Positions 35,342 to 47,616 of a stretch of DNA of 64,000 nt are shown piece after piece. Position numbers and translations under genes: made by a program. The stretch lies in assembly GCA_032821775.1 (NCBI GenBank), contig JAVLRN010000004.1, positions 2,728,001 through 2,792,000 on the forward strand, in the 5' to 3' direction. How positions within the stretch are numbered: position 1 is the stretch's first letter; each line of letters begins with the position of its first letter. A model generated the notes under the pieces. The model did no database searches and was not told where the DNA came from. It saw nothing but the letters and a program-made list of their open reading frames with translations. The DNA is from Sanguinoderma infundibulare. Its lineage: Eukaryota > Basidiomycota > Agaricomycetes > Polyporales > Polyporaceae.

Positions 35342-36678
35342 ATGTCCGTCGATAACTCCACTGTCCCTAACCCCCAGATAACCCAAGTTAACGCAATGGC
35401 ACTCCACTTGGCTCTGTATTATAATGCCGGTCTGCAGGCAGGTCCAGTTTTCATCGTGCCCGAGTTGGTGCTTTCATGCTTGCTATTTGGTGAGTATCTC
35501 GAGGATATACTCCCTCGATCCACAAACCTAACAATAATCTAGGGATCTTAACCACTCTATCCGCCGCTTCAGTATTCTTCCTGGTGTCAGGAAAGCCTTA
35601 TCTCCCCGACTTAACTCAGGCTAATCTCTTGACGAAGCAGGCGACAGGAGTCACCTTCCGTCAGGTTGCTCCTCACCACCCTCCTCTTGTACATGTCCAC
35701 TGGCATATACATGATCGCGTTCATATGGCACTGGTTCAGCGTGAACCGTCTCATCTTGACGGCCATGAAGGGGCTCTTCTCCTCGTCCTTTGATGGGCTT
35801 GAGGAAGGTGCCGTATTCCAACATGCGGTCCGCATACAATCCTGGATGGCCACTGTCACAATCGTGATAAATGTATCCATCATTCGGACGCACGGGCACC
35901 GAGCAGTGTTCTGACAGCATTCTTTACAGATCATCATTGGAGACGCGATCGTATGGTGGCGTGCTTGTGTTATTTGGCGTAACAAACTTGTCAACTACGT
36001 CGGCCCGCTGCTCCTCACTCTAACTGGCGGTGTGTCCCCATCTTTTGCGCGCTCATTCTACCATCTGATGCTTCCCAAGTTTTTTGTTGCCGTTGGAATG
36101 CATGCGTCGGGAAGCAGCCAATTCACAGGCCTTACTTTATTCATGGGCGGAAATGTGTACGCTACCGTGGCTGTGCTCTTATCTATCACCACAAACGCCA
36201 TCGCCACTTCCTTGATCGGTTACCAGGCATGGTGCGTACTCACAATATTGGCTGACCACTCCGTGACTCACTATCCGGTGGCACGAACCAGGCAACACAG
36301 ACGGTCGCTGAAGGAAAGCTTTGGAGCAGATGGAACCAAGACTCGGGTTTTGAAGGCTCTCGCTTTACTTGTCGAATCCGGCGCTGTTTACTGCGCACTC
36401 TTGGTGAGCATCGCTTTCGCATCCGTCCTTACCAGTCCCCTGACGTAATGCAGGTCGTTGTTCTTGCCTATCAGATTATCACCTCTGGGGAAATCCCAAG
36501 TTCTGGTACTCGTTTCCTTTTTTGCCAGGTGGCGACCTACTTCACATGTGGCTGTCTTGTACACCTCGTGGTCAGTATACCCGCCATTTTCCGTATCTCA
36601 TTACGCTATATTCGAGTTCTCATAAAACATCAACAGGCCATCTATCCTACCATCATTATCGTTCTGGTAGTACTCTAA
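35342..36678 (+). CDS. Seven-helix-type integral membrane protein with probable premature stop
   Basis: Start ATG 35342 (MSVDNSTVPNPQITQVNAMA). Exons joined by 45-75 nt introns give successive hydrophobic helices: AGPVFIVPELVLSCLLFG, ILTTLSAASVFFL, RLLLTTLLLYMSTGIYMIAF, SWMATVTIVINIIIGDAIVW with WWRACVIW, TLFMGGNVYATVAVLLSITT, LVESGAVYCALLVVVLAYQ and AIYPTIIIVLVVL. The motif N-x-x-IGDAIVWWR-x-CVIW and the overall shape match a common basidiomycete membrane family of unknown function, distinct from the DUF6533 protein at 9929-11753. TAA at 36676-36678 ends the frame right after the last helix. The same frame then stays open for 68 more codons (starting RSPIDTGGLSRVGQ) to TAG at 36883-36885, where a hydrophilic tail is expected. 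Confidence 0.7.
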
Positions 36679-36885
36679 AGATCACCTATCGACACCGGTG
36701 GATTATCACGCGTCGGTCAAACCCGTGGCCCTGGTGTTCGAGGTACAACGGGTACCATCATCTCCCACCACTCCACCTCTCATAGCTCCCCTACAAAGGA
36801 TACCCTTCCTGCTTCCTACGGTGTACACTCCCTTGGGTCGTTGGAAAACGAAGAACATACGAAAGCCATGGGGGCACAGAATTAG
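36679..36885 (+). pseudogene. Stranded C-terminal tail of the membrane protein gene
   Basis: In phase with the preceding exon and open for 68 codons: RSPIDTGGLSRVGQTRGPGV, then Ser/His/Thr-rich sequence ending KAMGAQN. Composition fits the cytoplasmic tail of such membrane proteins. It is separated from the body only by the TAA at 36676-36678. No intron of usable size removes that codon. Confidence 0.45.
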
Positions 36886-37541
36886 TGCTCAGCTACCAGT
36901 AAGCCGACTTTGCTCGACGCAACCGAAAATCACTCAAGGACGTCCTCCGAATCTCACACGGCTTGTTCGTTGACGGTGCCGGAGTGTGGCCGCAACACCA
37001 CTCTCATTACTACCTTGGCACTATGCATCCCATTCCTGCCGAGTACAAATGATCCTCTCTTACCATTTGTCATCTCATCTCTCGCGTTCTCGCCTTCTGG
37101 CATACTCTTTCGATTCGCCTTGCAGCACGCAGCTGGCGTTTTTATAAACGCCTAACTCATCCTTTCCCGTCTCGTAATTCCCCTTCCCCGCTTTCCCTTC
37201 CTCCACATCTCATGCATTTCCTGTAGCTACCTCACGGATTCCTTCGTTCTGCGTACGCGCCTCATCCAGCAATTTGGGCCGGCGGGGTATTACTGTACCT
37301 GAGCTATTTATTATCAGCGTAGTCGGCTTATATAATCTGCTCTCTGTTCTTCATGCGTGTACTTAGAGTAGCCAGGGTTCAACGTTCAACAAACACGGGA
37401 TTTCGTCGTTATTCCTGTATTCACGCCGACCTCGTGTTTGAGTACTGAACCGTGAACTAGTACTCTTAATGACTTACCCAGGCACGTTGAAGAGGCGAGT
37501 TGGAGGAGAGGTCGAGCGAGCAACTAACAAGCAACTCGCAT
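36886..37541. other. Intergenic between membrane protein and epimerase copy B
   Basis: AT- and T-rich sequence, short frames only. Probably 3' untranslated regions of both neighbours. Confidence 0.5.
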
Positions 37542-38848
37542 TCACACCTCCAACTTCTCAACGGCCTCCCTGACCTCGCCCCCGATGCTCTGCATGAAAT
37601 CATCCGCCGTGTGCTTCGGCACCCACCCCAGCTCCTTCCTGAGCCTGTCTGCAGTGCAGCGCGCGTTGGAGAAGTGCCCGAACGCGACCTCGTCGCTCCC
37701 AAAATACGTCACGCGCTCCTCCGCAGTGAACACGTCCGGCTCGGCCTCCGCCACGAGCCCCAGCTCGAAGAGTGCCGCGCCGCACGCCTCGACCACTTGC
37801 ATCAAGCTGTGCTCGCCGCCCTCGACGAAGAAGTAGCCCTCGCGCCCGTGCGAGACCTGCTGCGCGGTACCGAAGAGCGCGGCGTCGAACAGGCGGACGT
37901 ACGCGTCCGCGGCTGCAAACGTCCATGTCCATCTGGCGATGAGCGAGCGAGTCGGTGGCGGGAGGAGAGCGCAGCGAAAATGAACTTACTGTCGTCGATG
38001 TGGACGTTCGGCCATCTCGTCGCGCCCTTGCCGACAATGCCTGGGCGGCCTCTCTTCGCAAACGTGCGGGCGAGCCACGGGACTTGGAACGACGCCGGGT
38101 GCGCGATCGGCTCTGCGCCGTCGAAGAGCGCACCCCTGGGCCGGCCGTAGATGAGGCCCGGGAGGACGATGTACGTCGTCGCGTAGCCGTCCGTATCTGC
38201 CGCGTTCACTAGCAGGTCCACGCTGTGGTGCAGCGCGGACGCCGGCAGCCTCTCGATCGCGGCGAGGTCGAGGTCGGAGGTGATGGTGGGCGAGGCATAC
38301 TCGCCGCGCGCGTCGTCGATGAGGACTCCCGTGCCGGACTATCACCAGGATTGGGTAAGCCGTGGATTAATGCATTGTCAGAGAGGTCGGTGGCCTTACG
38401 GTGTGGATGAGAATGGGCTTTTCGCCCGTCTTCTCATAGCGCTTCTTCATACCGGCGAGGATGGCTTTCATTGAGTCGTCATCATCCGCATTCGCCTGCA
38501 TGCAGCATAAACGTCAAAGGCTTCGTGTGCTAACGAAGGGAGGCCACTCACACTTTGGACAACCAAGTGCGCCTCCGCGGCGTGCTTGGTGAGAATAGCA
38601 TGATTCTCGATAGACCCAATAACGGTTTTGATGCCCAGAGTACTCTCGAGGGCCTTCGCTTTTGCCTCCGAGCGCACAAGCGCGGTGATCTCGAACGTGT
38701 CCGCCTTCGGATGCGCGAGGATGGCCTGCAGGACGGAACCGCCGATATATCCTGAAAGTGGTGTTCGGATTTTGACTGGGAACATACACGTAGGAAGATA
38801 CGACATACCCGTCACTCCAATGTAGAAAATCGATATCTTGCCTGTCAT
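37542..38848 (-). CDS. NAD(P)-binding epimerase/reductase, copy B
   Basis: Inverted near-duplicate of the gene at 21899-23191, with the same five-exon structure and intron positions. Start ATG 38848-38846 (MTGKISIFYIGVTG) and splice to GYIGGSVLQAILAHPKADTF, giving the Rossmann motif G-V-T-G-Y-I-G-G. The protein differs from copy A at scattered residues: TVIGSIENHAILTK, TTYIVLPGLIYGRPRGALFD and SFQVPWLARTFAKRGRPGIV. One residue is inserted in FGTAQQVSHGREGYFF, where copy A has FSTALVSHGREGYFF. The C-terminus is KHTADDFMQSIGGEVREAVE then KLEV. The intron upstream of SGTGVLIDD is almost base-for-base the same as in copy A, which points to recent duplication or gene conversion. No stop or frameshift was seen, so both copies appear intact. 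Confidence 0.87.
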
Positions 38849-40504
38849 CTTGTTCCGTTGGTCGATGAGATACGGAATGCGGGTGCTTTATGTTTCCGTG
38901 AGCTCATCTACTCGCACTTTTATATGTAGACTTTCAGTATCCCAACATCTCACCATGCAGGTCGACAAGTAATCCATTACCAAGCCACAGGAAATGTATA
39001 GGCGATCTCAAATACCGTTGTTATCGGGATGTCGGCGACCGCTCAGAATGACGAAGCAACTGACCAAGCAAAGGACGCTTCCACTTTGCAAACGGAAGAG
39101 CGTTTAAATATTGTCAACTGAATGAGTATCTTGCGGCAGAGTGTTCCATCTGCAGCCAATTCCTACGCCAAACGCGCATAGTCAGTCATTGCATATGAGT
39201 TGCAAGCCGTAATGTAAAGCTCGCACCGCAGGGTCACCATGAGAAACTCAGATGAACACCGTTCGGTGGGTATGTGCTTGCGGGGAGTCCACCAGAGACA
39301 ATGTAGGAGGTGAGGAGGATGATTCGTGGCTAGACGGTGGGGTATACTCTAGTAGGCTCGGGTCCAGGAGAGCCGGGTAACTCGAAGGCAGACCCTGCTC
39401 TCAAGTTCGTCAATACATTGCAGATCAACGTGAGTGCATCATGATGTGCGTACCTATATCTCCGACCCCTACAGGGCCCACGGATAGTTCTTTCCGCAGC
39501 CCTAACAACCGATTCGCACACCTCGAATAAAACCTACGGCGGTGCGGGGGAGGACAAGCATATATGGCAGATGCATACACAATAAGTATACTACACTGAT
39601 ACATGGTATGCAAGACTTGGACGCGTACGACAACGAACATGGTCCAACGTTGGCGAGGGAGGGAGGAGTGCGACGCACAACCGCACCGTGCGCGCGAATG
39701 AGGAGGGTGGTGGCTTCGGCAACGGGGACCAGGTTCCCGAAACCGCCCGCCCGCAGATCTGGGACTAGGAAGCAAGCATAATGAGTGGGCATAGCATACC
39801 AAGTCCAGAACGCCGAAACGGAAGGGGGGATGATGGAAGAGCCTCAGGCTCAAAGGGAGCAAACACCATGGAATACCGAAGGCGGTCCAAGGCAAAGGGG
39901 AGGGCAGTGGGCTGGGGAGGAGATTACGAAAACGAAGAGGATAGGGTATGTGCGGCAGGGGTGGTATGTACGGATGCAAGCGGCAGTAAACAGCAGCAGC
40001 AAATAGCAGTTCGACGCGTACGAGGGGATTGAAAGTGGATGGAGGCGAGACGGTAGAGTTGGAAATCGAACCCCGGAGGTTGGAGCTGGGTTGGATGAAC
40101 GATGCGATGGATGTCGGAGGTCGGCATTGATGGTTGGCGACTGGTGGGATTATGCGAGTGGTGAAAGCAAGTGAGAGTATGCGATCCAGGTGAGATGATG
40201 TATCAAAGGCGGAAAACTATTGGCCTTGATCTCGTCTTGAGACGTTGATAGAGAGGAGAAAGACAACAGAGAAAAAAGAGATGAAAACAGTTCCGTTCCA
40301 TGCGAGCCGCATATGCAAGATTCCGGCATGGCACGGAGAAGATCGGCGGGCAAAGGTCACGATAACGCTAGGGAGCGGCAGCAATTGCGAGGTACGTTGA
40401 TGCGCGCGTATGTTGGGGATACCTGGGCTGTCTATTCAATTCAAGCCCCGGTACATCTGGGACAAGAGCCAGGTCGGCAGGAAGGATAATAGCACCACGG
40501 CTAG
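38849..40504. other. Intergenic between epimerase copy B and the CID1-like gene
   Basis: A TATA-like element (minus strand atataaaa, plus positions 38918-38925) lies about 70 bp upstream of the copy B start. The remaining 1.5 kb contains only Pro/Ser/His-rich short frames without family features. Part is likely the 3' untranslated region of the CID1-like gene. No gene supported. Confidence 0.45.
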
Positions 40505-43500
40505 TCACGAGCCCGCAGGTGGATCTTGAGCTTGATCGGCGGTAGTCGAGTCTGCTCCCTGTTCCGACCCCTCGACGGCCGTCTCCGACACACGTTCGAC
40601 GACAGGCCCGCTCTCTGTAGCAAGGACTTCCGAAGGCGAGACACGGGACGAGCCCATCACCTTCTCAGCCACAGCCTCAGAACGGGCCTCGGGAAGGTCA
40701 TCCGACTCGGTGGGCTTGGGCTCGGCGTCTTGCTTCGCTTCGGTCGTCACCGGTGCGTCAACAAACTTAGTCTCCTCCTTGGCCAAAGGTTCCAGCGCCG
40801 GCGTCGCAGGAGCGGGCGCAGGGGCCACAGTCACAGGCACAGGTGTCTTCGGCCCCTTTTCCTTGGCAAACACCTCCACCTCCGGCGCGCACATAGCCAC
40901 GGGCGCAGGCTCGTCCAACAGCGGTATTGGCGACCGGAGCGGGCTCACGACGCTCACGCCAACGCCCTCTCGCCGACCCTTCATATCGCTTTGCGCCGGG
41001 GAGGGCGGTGATGTCGACAGTGGGGACGAAGAAGCAGCGTATAGCGAGCTCGTGGATGACATCGGCGGCGATGCGCTCCCGGACGAATGTGTCGAATGTG
41101 ATGCGAACGGCGATCCCGAGCGCATCTGCACGCGCAACTGTGAGTCGGTCCGAAGGTGCGCCACGTCCACCGGTGTGGAAAGCGCACGCGCGTCGACCAC
41201 CGTTGGCTGGCCCGGTAGGACCGCGGGTCCCGTATGGCTTCCATGCCCGCGATCGCGATCAGCGCGAAGCCGCGGCGGAAGGTTCGTCGCGCCCATCCGG
41301 GGGCTGGGGTACGTTGTTTGATAAGGGAATGGCGGATTCCTCTGAGTCGGGAGAAACGGCGGTGAGCGCGACCTCGAATGTGAATGCCTCGGGCCGAGGG
41401 TAGGACCAGCCGAGACGGTGAAGGACATGGGTACGGAGGCGGTGGTAGGAAAGTTGTGCACGTTAGCGGGTGGTGTGGGCGCAGTAACGGTGGCGTTCGA
41501 ATGGGTGTGGTGATGCGAGTACATCCGTCCGCTCCGAGCGTGTTCTATTTGCGGTGACGGCGGTATAGGCACGTCTGCAGGTAACCGCGAAGGGCCCGCA
41601 ACAGGTTCCTCAATCCCATCTTCTGTCGAGGTTCCGCGACGGATCATGACGGGACAATTACGCTGAGAACCAGAACGTGACGGACTTCTGCTTCTGCTTC
41701 TGCTCTTGCTCCTACTTGGACTCTCGCGCGACTCGCCTACGTGGGAGTTGATCCGGTCGTACAGCACTCGTGGAGACGCAAGCTGCGTCTGCGGACTGTA
41801 TCCCGTCATCGTATGATGTGAGCGTTCGCGCACGGGCATGGCTTCGTAGTACACGTTCGCTTGTGCCTGTGTCTGGGCTTGTGCTTCAGCGGCGGCTTGC
41901 AGGATATAGCGTGGAGCAGTATGACCCAAGGTAGGCGACAGATTCGCTTGATAGGCCGCTAGGTGGTTGGGAATGACCACTGCGGGTAGCGAGAATCGAT
42001 TTGGGTTCCGCACGGGGAATGATATGGATCGTCGTGGCGTATCCATACGGGGCGGCGGGGTGAAGGCTTCACTCCCGTCACCGGGCGTCGCACGCCCTCC
42101 GGAGCTTGACTGACTCGGGCTTGTCGGCTGCTGGCCAACCCGGGCTGCTGGTCGACCCCGTAGCCTGGAGATCATCTTCACGTCGACGCCGCCTTCCAAG
42201 CGTGAGCCCAACGGCGGAGACCCGTTCAGCCCAGACAGCGAAGGAACGATACCGTATTGCTGCTGCAATCGTTGTTGAAGAGCCTGCTGCTGGGCATGTA
42301 GGCTAGCGAGTTGCCTCTCGCGCTCGCGGTACTCCCGACTGTAGTGCACGGCGCCCTCCTTGATAAACGACCTCACCGAACGCATATCGTCCGACTCCGA
42401 GATCGATTGACGCTCATCGTCCGTGTGCGTCTCGCTATTGTTGGACGACGCATAGGAGTGGTCGCGCAAATGCGGTCCTGCAGGAGTTGTCGCGAGTGCC
42501 AGACCCCGGTCGAGGCGGTCCTCGAACGCAGAACGATCTTCCTCAGACGCCTCCGGAGGTGGAGGGCTCGTCCATTTGCTCCGAATCGGTGCCATGTGGT
42601 CAAGTTTATCGACCGGAAGGCGGAGAGGAAGCTCCTTCGTGGCTGCAGGACGGGAGACGGGAGAATCACTCGGTGAAGAAGCGACTGGAGAAACTGGTGA
42701 TGACGTCTGTGAGAGCTTCCGAGATGCGAGATCTTCAGGGACAGGGACGGGCACACCGTTGGGGCGCATAGGACTACTGCCGACCGTGTATGGAGTTTGA
42801 GGAGGTATGGAGTTGAGGCGGGGTGGAGCAAAGGCGGATCGGGGTTGAGGTGGAGGAGGGCCAAGGGTCTCGTCCTTACGTTCCTCGCAAAGCTGCGCAA
42901 GAGCAAGAATAGCGCGGTCGGGTCGCATCTGCAATATTCGTGACGCACGCATGAACTCTCCTCGGATCTGTGCACGCAACTCGGGTGAGATCGATGGGGA
43001 CGGTCAACATCATCCGGCACCCACGGTGTAAAGGCCGTCCTTGGTGACGCATCGTGCCACATTGAAGTCGGTCTCGAACGGATCCTGGACGACGTTAGAG
43101 AGCTGATATTGAGAAATAACGTTATATGCATACCTCTATACATAGGCGATTCCGTTCCCGAGGAGTGCCGTAGTCGGATTGCTAATTGCAGGTAAGCAAG
43201 GAGCAACCGTGGGGCCGGCGATCCGAGGAACGCACCTCAGTTGCCCACCCCTTCTCATCCTTCTTGAGGAGGCCAGCCCTAATGGAGGCCACTCCGATGT
43301 TGTATGTGAAGTCGCGGGAGTAGAATTTGAAGAAATCAATCAACCTAGCAGGACGATTAGTATCGAATGCTCATCTCAGAGAAATGACTGACAGTTCGGC
43401 GACGGTATCAGTATTTGACGACTTCCATCGTTGCTGGAGGAGTTCTATGTCATCAAAGAACCTGCATATAGTTAGCATTATGAGCACGGATCAAGAACAA

Positions 43501-44766
43501 GACATTCACCAGATGTTATATCCATTTAGATGAGTCTCTTCCTGCAAGGGTTCCGAATCTAGGTCAGGACATGGACCACACAATAAGGTGAAGAGAGCAC
43601 ACTTCGGATATAGGCCGCAGAGGCGGCATTTGCTGTAGATTAGGGAGTACTGGCGGGGTCTTGACATGTATGAGGAAATAGAGTACAAGGAGGACATAAC
43701 CGTAGGAGGACAGGGTGCCCTTATATGGCGAGTTAATTTTGCTGCAAAGGACTTGAGTGGTGGATACTACGTAATCGGAAGTCATGAACACTGACCGTCG
43801 CTTGCTCCAAACTTTGACTGAGGAAGACAAGGCAGATGAGCATGCAGCAGGTGCCAAAGTCTAAGTGAGGGGCACTGACGGAATAGGACCATGGTGCGGA
43901 CTCGAGCGGGGTCGACGGATGCGTAACACATCAATAGACGTGTGTTCTCCAACGCGAGCCTGTTCTCGAAGCCGATATCGCAGGCGATGCCAAAGGGGAG
44001 GGCGGGAGAGGGGTCGAGGTTAAGCTTGACGATCGGTATTCGTGCATGGGGGAGGGGCTTGACATGGAACTTGGTTTCTACGGAGGAGTGGTTGATGGGT
44101 ACGGTGATCGTCTTGGTCGGGGGAAAGACGCACCTCGTTCTAGAAGATCGCCGACCATGGTGACGAGATCAGCAGCACTAAGACGCTCTCCGGAGTCAAT
44201 GAGACAACACAAGTCCATGTCTTTAGAAGCCGGGGTGATCAGCGGCAACTCGGGGGAGGATGGGAGCGAGGGAGGGGGAGAGACGGACCCGAGTTCTTGA
44301 GACTGAAGCCATTGGCGGAGCTTCCGAAGGACAAGAGCCTGCTATCTGGCTCGATTGTACGGATGAGACGTTCGAGGAGCTTGCGAACGTCCTCCTTGAC
44401 GGCCATCTCGTCGGTGGTTGGGAGGAGCTGAACGACGAACTCGAAGAGACATTGTGAGAAGTCCTGGATGAAGCGCTGCCGGGAAATGAGCCTGCGCTGC
44501 TGCTGAGGAGGCGAGCTTGGGGTTAGGAACTGCTGGCGAGAGGTAGACGGGACGGTGCTGAGCGGGGATGGGGCGAAGGTAGTTGCCATAGGTAAGGAGA
44601 ACACCGCGTGGATGCAGTGGACGATCCGACCAGCAGACTGTGGGGTGCGAGGAGCGGGGTCCGTGAGGCCGCGATGGGTGGGTGTTATAGGGCTCGTCGT
44701 TGCCTGCGGGGAGGTGGGAGGGGTAAGAGGCAGAGGCGGAGGGAGAGCAGAGACGGGCTCAGGCAA
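40505..44766 (-). CDS. Cid1-family non-canonical poly(A)/poly(U) polymerase with long disordered tail
   Basis: Multi-exon gene; upstream Met at 44766 or the in-frame Met at 44589 (MATTFAPSPL). Exon 1 ends in LLSFGSSANGFSLKNS and splices to DMDLCCLIDSGERLSAADLV, giving the nucleotidyltransferase GS...DxD metal-binding motif; the third Asp is in FGIACDIGFENRLALENT. Next are the central domain (VRTMVLF, KVWSKRRKINSPYKGTLSSY, GYVLLVLYFLI) and the PAP-associated domain (ETHLNGYNIWFFDD, ELLIDFFKFYSRDFTYNIGV). Cid1-type enzymes add U or A to RNA 3' ends and feed decay. The last exon adds about 800 residues that are disordered, Ser/Pro-rich, with an RS stretch (SRSKSRSRSRSPSRSGSQ) and acidic Ala/Glu repeats to the stop at 40505. 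That tail is much longer than in fission yeast Cid1. Total about 1,150 residues. Confidence 0.86.
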
Positions 44767-45562
44767 GTAATGGCTCAGGTGTTGTTCAGCCTGTTATGGA
44801 ACGAGCCTCATGCCGCCCGCCCGCTCGATCAATCGCCTATCCATCCTTGGCGCTCGTCACGACTGCCTCCTCCAACCGCCTCAGCCGTCCCTATTCTCAC
44901 TCTTTCAGACCGCTGGCCCCGACGCCCCAGACAGCGCCCAGTGCGAACAGTGCCGCTCAAAATATCTCGGACTCTGAGAGCCCCCCTAACCTATATTAGA
45001 CCTTACCAATCTCATTATACATACAGTCCCCGTTTTGGCCGACAATGGGGACGTCCACCGCAGCGCTGGGACCTCACTCCGGGGTGGCACCATCTATCCA
45101 TCCTGGCATCGTGCACCGGCCTGCCACATCCAATGCCTCGCGATACATACTTAGAGTACATTCGGCGCCGCCCTCGTGCCTCGACTTCTCGATACCCGCC
45201 CATTGTGTCGTGACTCGTGTGAGCGCGTGCACGCCACTGCGCGGTGCCGCGCCGGGCACCCAGCTGCCTGTGGGTACCATACCGGTCGCCCTTCAGGGCC
45301 TCCGCTCCGCTCCCAAGCGTCCATCCATCCGCCACCTTCGCCCTTCTCGCGCCAGCTCCGACAGAGTGTCTACCAAAGATACGTCATGGGAGTCCTCCCT
45401 CAGCCTAATCCACACTGCATCCGGTGAGAAACGTAGCTGCCTTTCGAATCCAAGAACGCCTGGATTTTCCCCATCCTTCCCGGCCTAGGGCCTGTCCCAC
45501 GTCCGTCGTCTTCCTCAGTTCAAGCTTTCAGGTCCCTCGAAGCCTTCACACGTCTCCGTACC

Positions 45563-45739
45563 CTATATAAAGGTGCCTTGGCCACACCAGCCCCGGTGCC
45601 GTCCATTGAACGGGTTCACCGCCCGGGATCGCGCCCTATGTCCATGCAGTGGGTGAACAACCCGACATCCTCCCATCCGTTCCAGTTTGATACATCATAC
45701 CCTATGCTGCATGGCGTACCAAGCATGATATATCGCTGA
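45563..45739 (+). other. TATA box followed by a 33-codon open frame
   Basis: ctatataaagg at 45563-45573, then ATG at 45638 and TGA at 45737-45739. The spacing of about 70 bp from TATA box to ATG is what a short-leader gene would show. The frame is also open upstream of the ATG, so it could be a terminal exon instead. No known peptide family and no CaaX end, so not a mating pheromone. Confidence 0.25.
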
Positions 45740-46370
45740 TGCTGTCAGAACATTGGCCGAGATAACCCTGCAGATCAGGCAATGCAAATCCCTGATGCCT
45801 GTCACCTTCCTCTGTGCTGCCAGCAGCTGCCCATCTCCCAGTCAGCAAGTCAAGTCCGCAAGTCAAGTTGCGAAGCAGCAGGAACCCGCGCCCTGTCAGC
45901 GGATCAGCAAAGCTCTTCCACCAAGCACCGAAGCATTTCCATTTGCCTTTGGGCACTCAGCACCGTTACTATGTATCCCACGACTCGAGAGAAGTTACGA
46001 TTCATCTGGTAACCTTTGGGGTCCTTACGCAAAGGCGTTTAAAGTCCAATCAGATCTTTTCATTTACATAGTACCCCGTTGCATATCCGGGGTAAGTACG
46101 CGGAATCGACCTCAACAACCCCCGTAACCAGGCATGCATGTGGTGGTCCACAGTCACACAGCCCATCTTTCTCTCTTTCCCATGACATCTGAGAAGGAAA
46201 TCTTCAAGTAAGCCGAACCTGAACCGGGATTCCGTAGACGGGAAAAGAGACGCTCGTCTCGACCAACAGCTTCGTCGGCGATTGTCATTGTCTAATAACG
46301 GACCTCCGGATCCCAGCAATCCTCCGCCTATATGATCGCCGTTGCAAAGCTTCGCGTCCACAACTACGAC

Positions 46371-46405
46371 GTCTTGAGGTTCCGCACGTCTTGAGGTTCC
46401 GCGGT
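46371..46405. repeat. Tandem 17-bp duplication
   Basis: cgtcttgaggttccgca is followed directly by cgtcttgaggttccgcg; one mismatch at the end of the second unit. Isolated, in non-coding sequence. Confidence 0.7.
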
Positions 46406-47616
46406 CTACCCACCACACGATCGAAACGGTGGAGGTGGACAACCGATAGGCCTCTGAGCTGTATCGCGTCGGCGTCTTGCCGAACGCCCACAGCGGGGAA
46501 GACCGCCTATGGTTGCGCTGCGCTGGGCGTCATCTGACGTCAAAAGCGAGGCACGGATGGGGCGAGGATGTGTTCGTTGGAAGAGACGCAAATGTCTGCA
46601 AATTCGCACCACCAACGTGCTGAAGGTTAGAACCTAGCCTCCAACGACGGACGGGAGTTGCTGAGCTGTAGCTTGATGGGGGAAAAAACCAGTGCAGCCG
46701 AACTGAACATGCCGAAAGAGATGAAACGTGAGCAAGAGGCTTGCAAGGTACAGTGCGCGTTTGTGTCGCGGTGGAGGTGCTCGATCCGATGTCGGGTGGC
46801 TGCTTGGAGCTGGGCTTGGAGCTTGGCTTTGCTGTGAGTGTCACCGCGTTAATTGAGGCGCGCCACGGCGGTTGTGGCAGTACGTTCGGATACTTCGGGT
46901 TAACAAGCGCTCTCGGCCCGGGACCATCGATGGCCCAACTCGGAAAACGTCTAGGTGGTTGAACGCCGAAGACCAGGAAGACACACCCACGTGAGCGGGG
47001 AGTTACGTTGACGAAATTATTCATGACGCGACCTAAGTACTAGTTCAGATACACTTGAAAGACATCGGCATTCGACTAGCTACGCCTCGTTGCAAGATAT
47101 TGGCGTATAGATGAAAGCGTACTACAACTAGAAGGCATGAGTAGACTATAGACCACGAAGAGCTCGCCGGTAGCAGCATTTTGGTGCATGTTAGCTTCCC
47201 CGTCGAAGCGGGTACTAGTCCCGAGGGCCACGAAGAGGCCTGCGCCAGGAACGACCGCGCCCCACGAGTGACAGCCGACCATACCTCGGGTCCGACGTCT
47301 TGAACCGCCCGCCATTGTTGCGCTGGCGAAGTCGGTCCTCTTACAGTGTATAAATAATAATGAGTCGTCTTGAGCTTTGACATTGGCTTGAGGACTGCGA
47401 CGCTCCGGTGAGCACAATGTAAGACATACGGCAGTGGAGGAGAGGACGTACATTTTACTTGGTGCGACGCCCGCGAATTCCACGGACGTCGCTGTTCACC
47501 CCATGAAGCTTGAAGGGGCAGGTTGAGCTCTTGACGTGGGCCGTACAGCCAACCCTGGCGCGGGACGCCCTTACGATGGGGTGGTCAACCGGGCATGATT
47601 AGGCAAGAAGGCATCT

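Noticed and set aside
39425..40032. Frames on both strands between copy B and the CID1-like gene
   Set aside because: Simple-sequence composition and no continuity through introns.
46530..47024. 164-codon minus frame in the gene-poor stretch
   Set aside because: Ser/Pro-rich, no motif, no splice partners or promoter; could not be told from chance.
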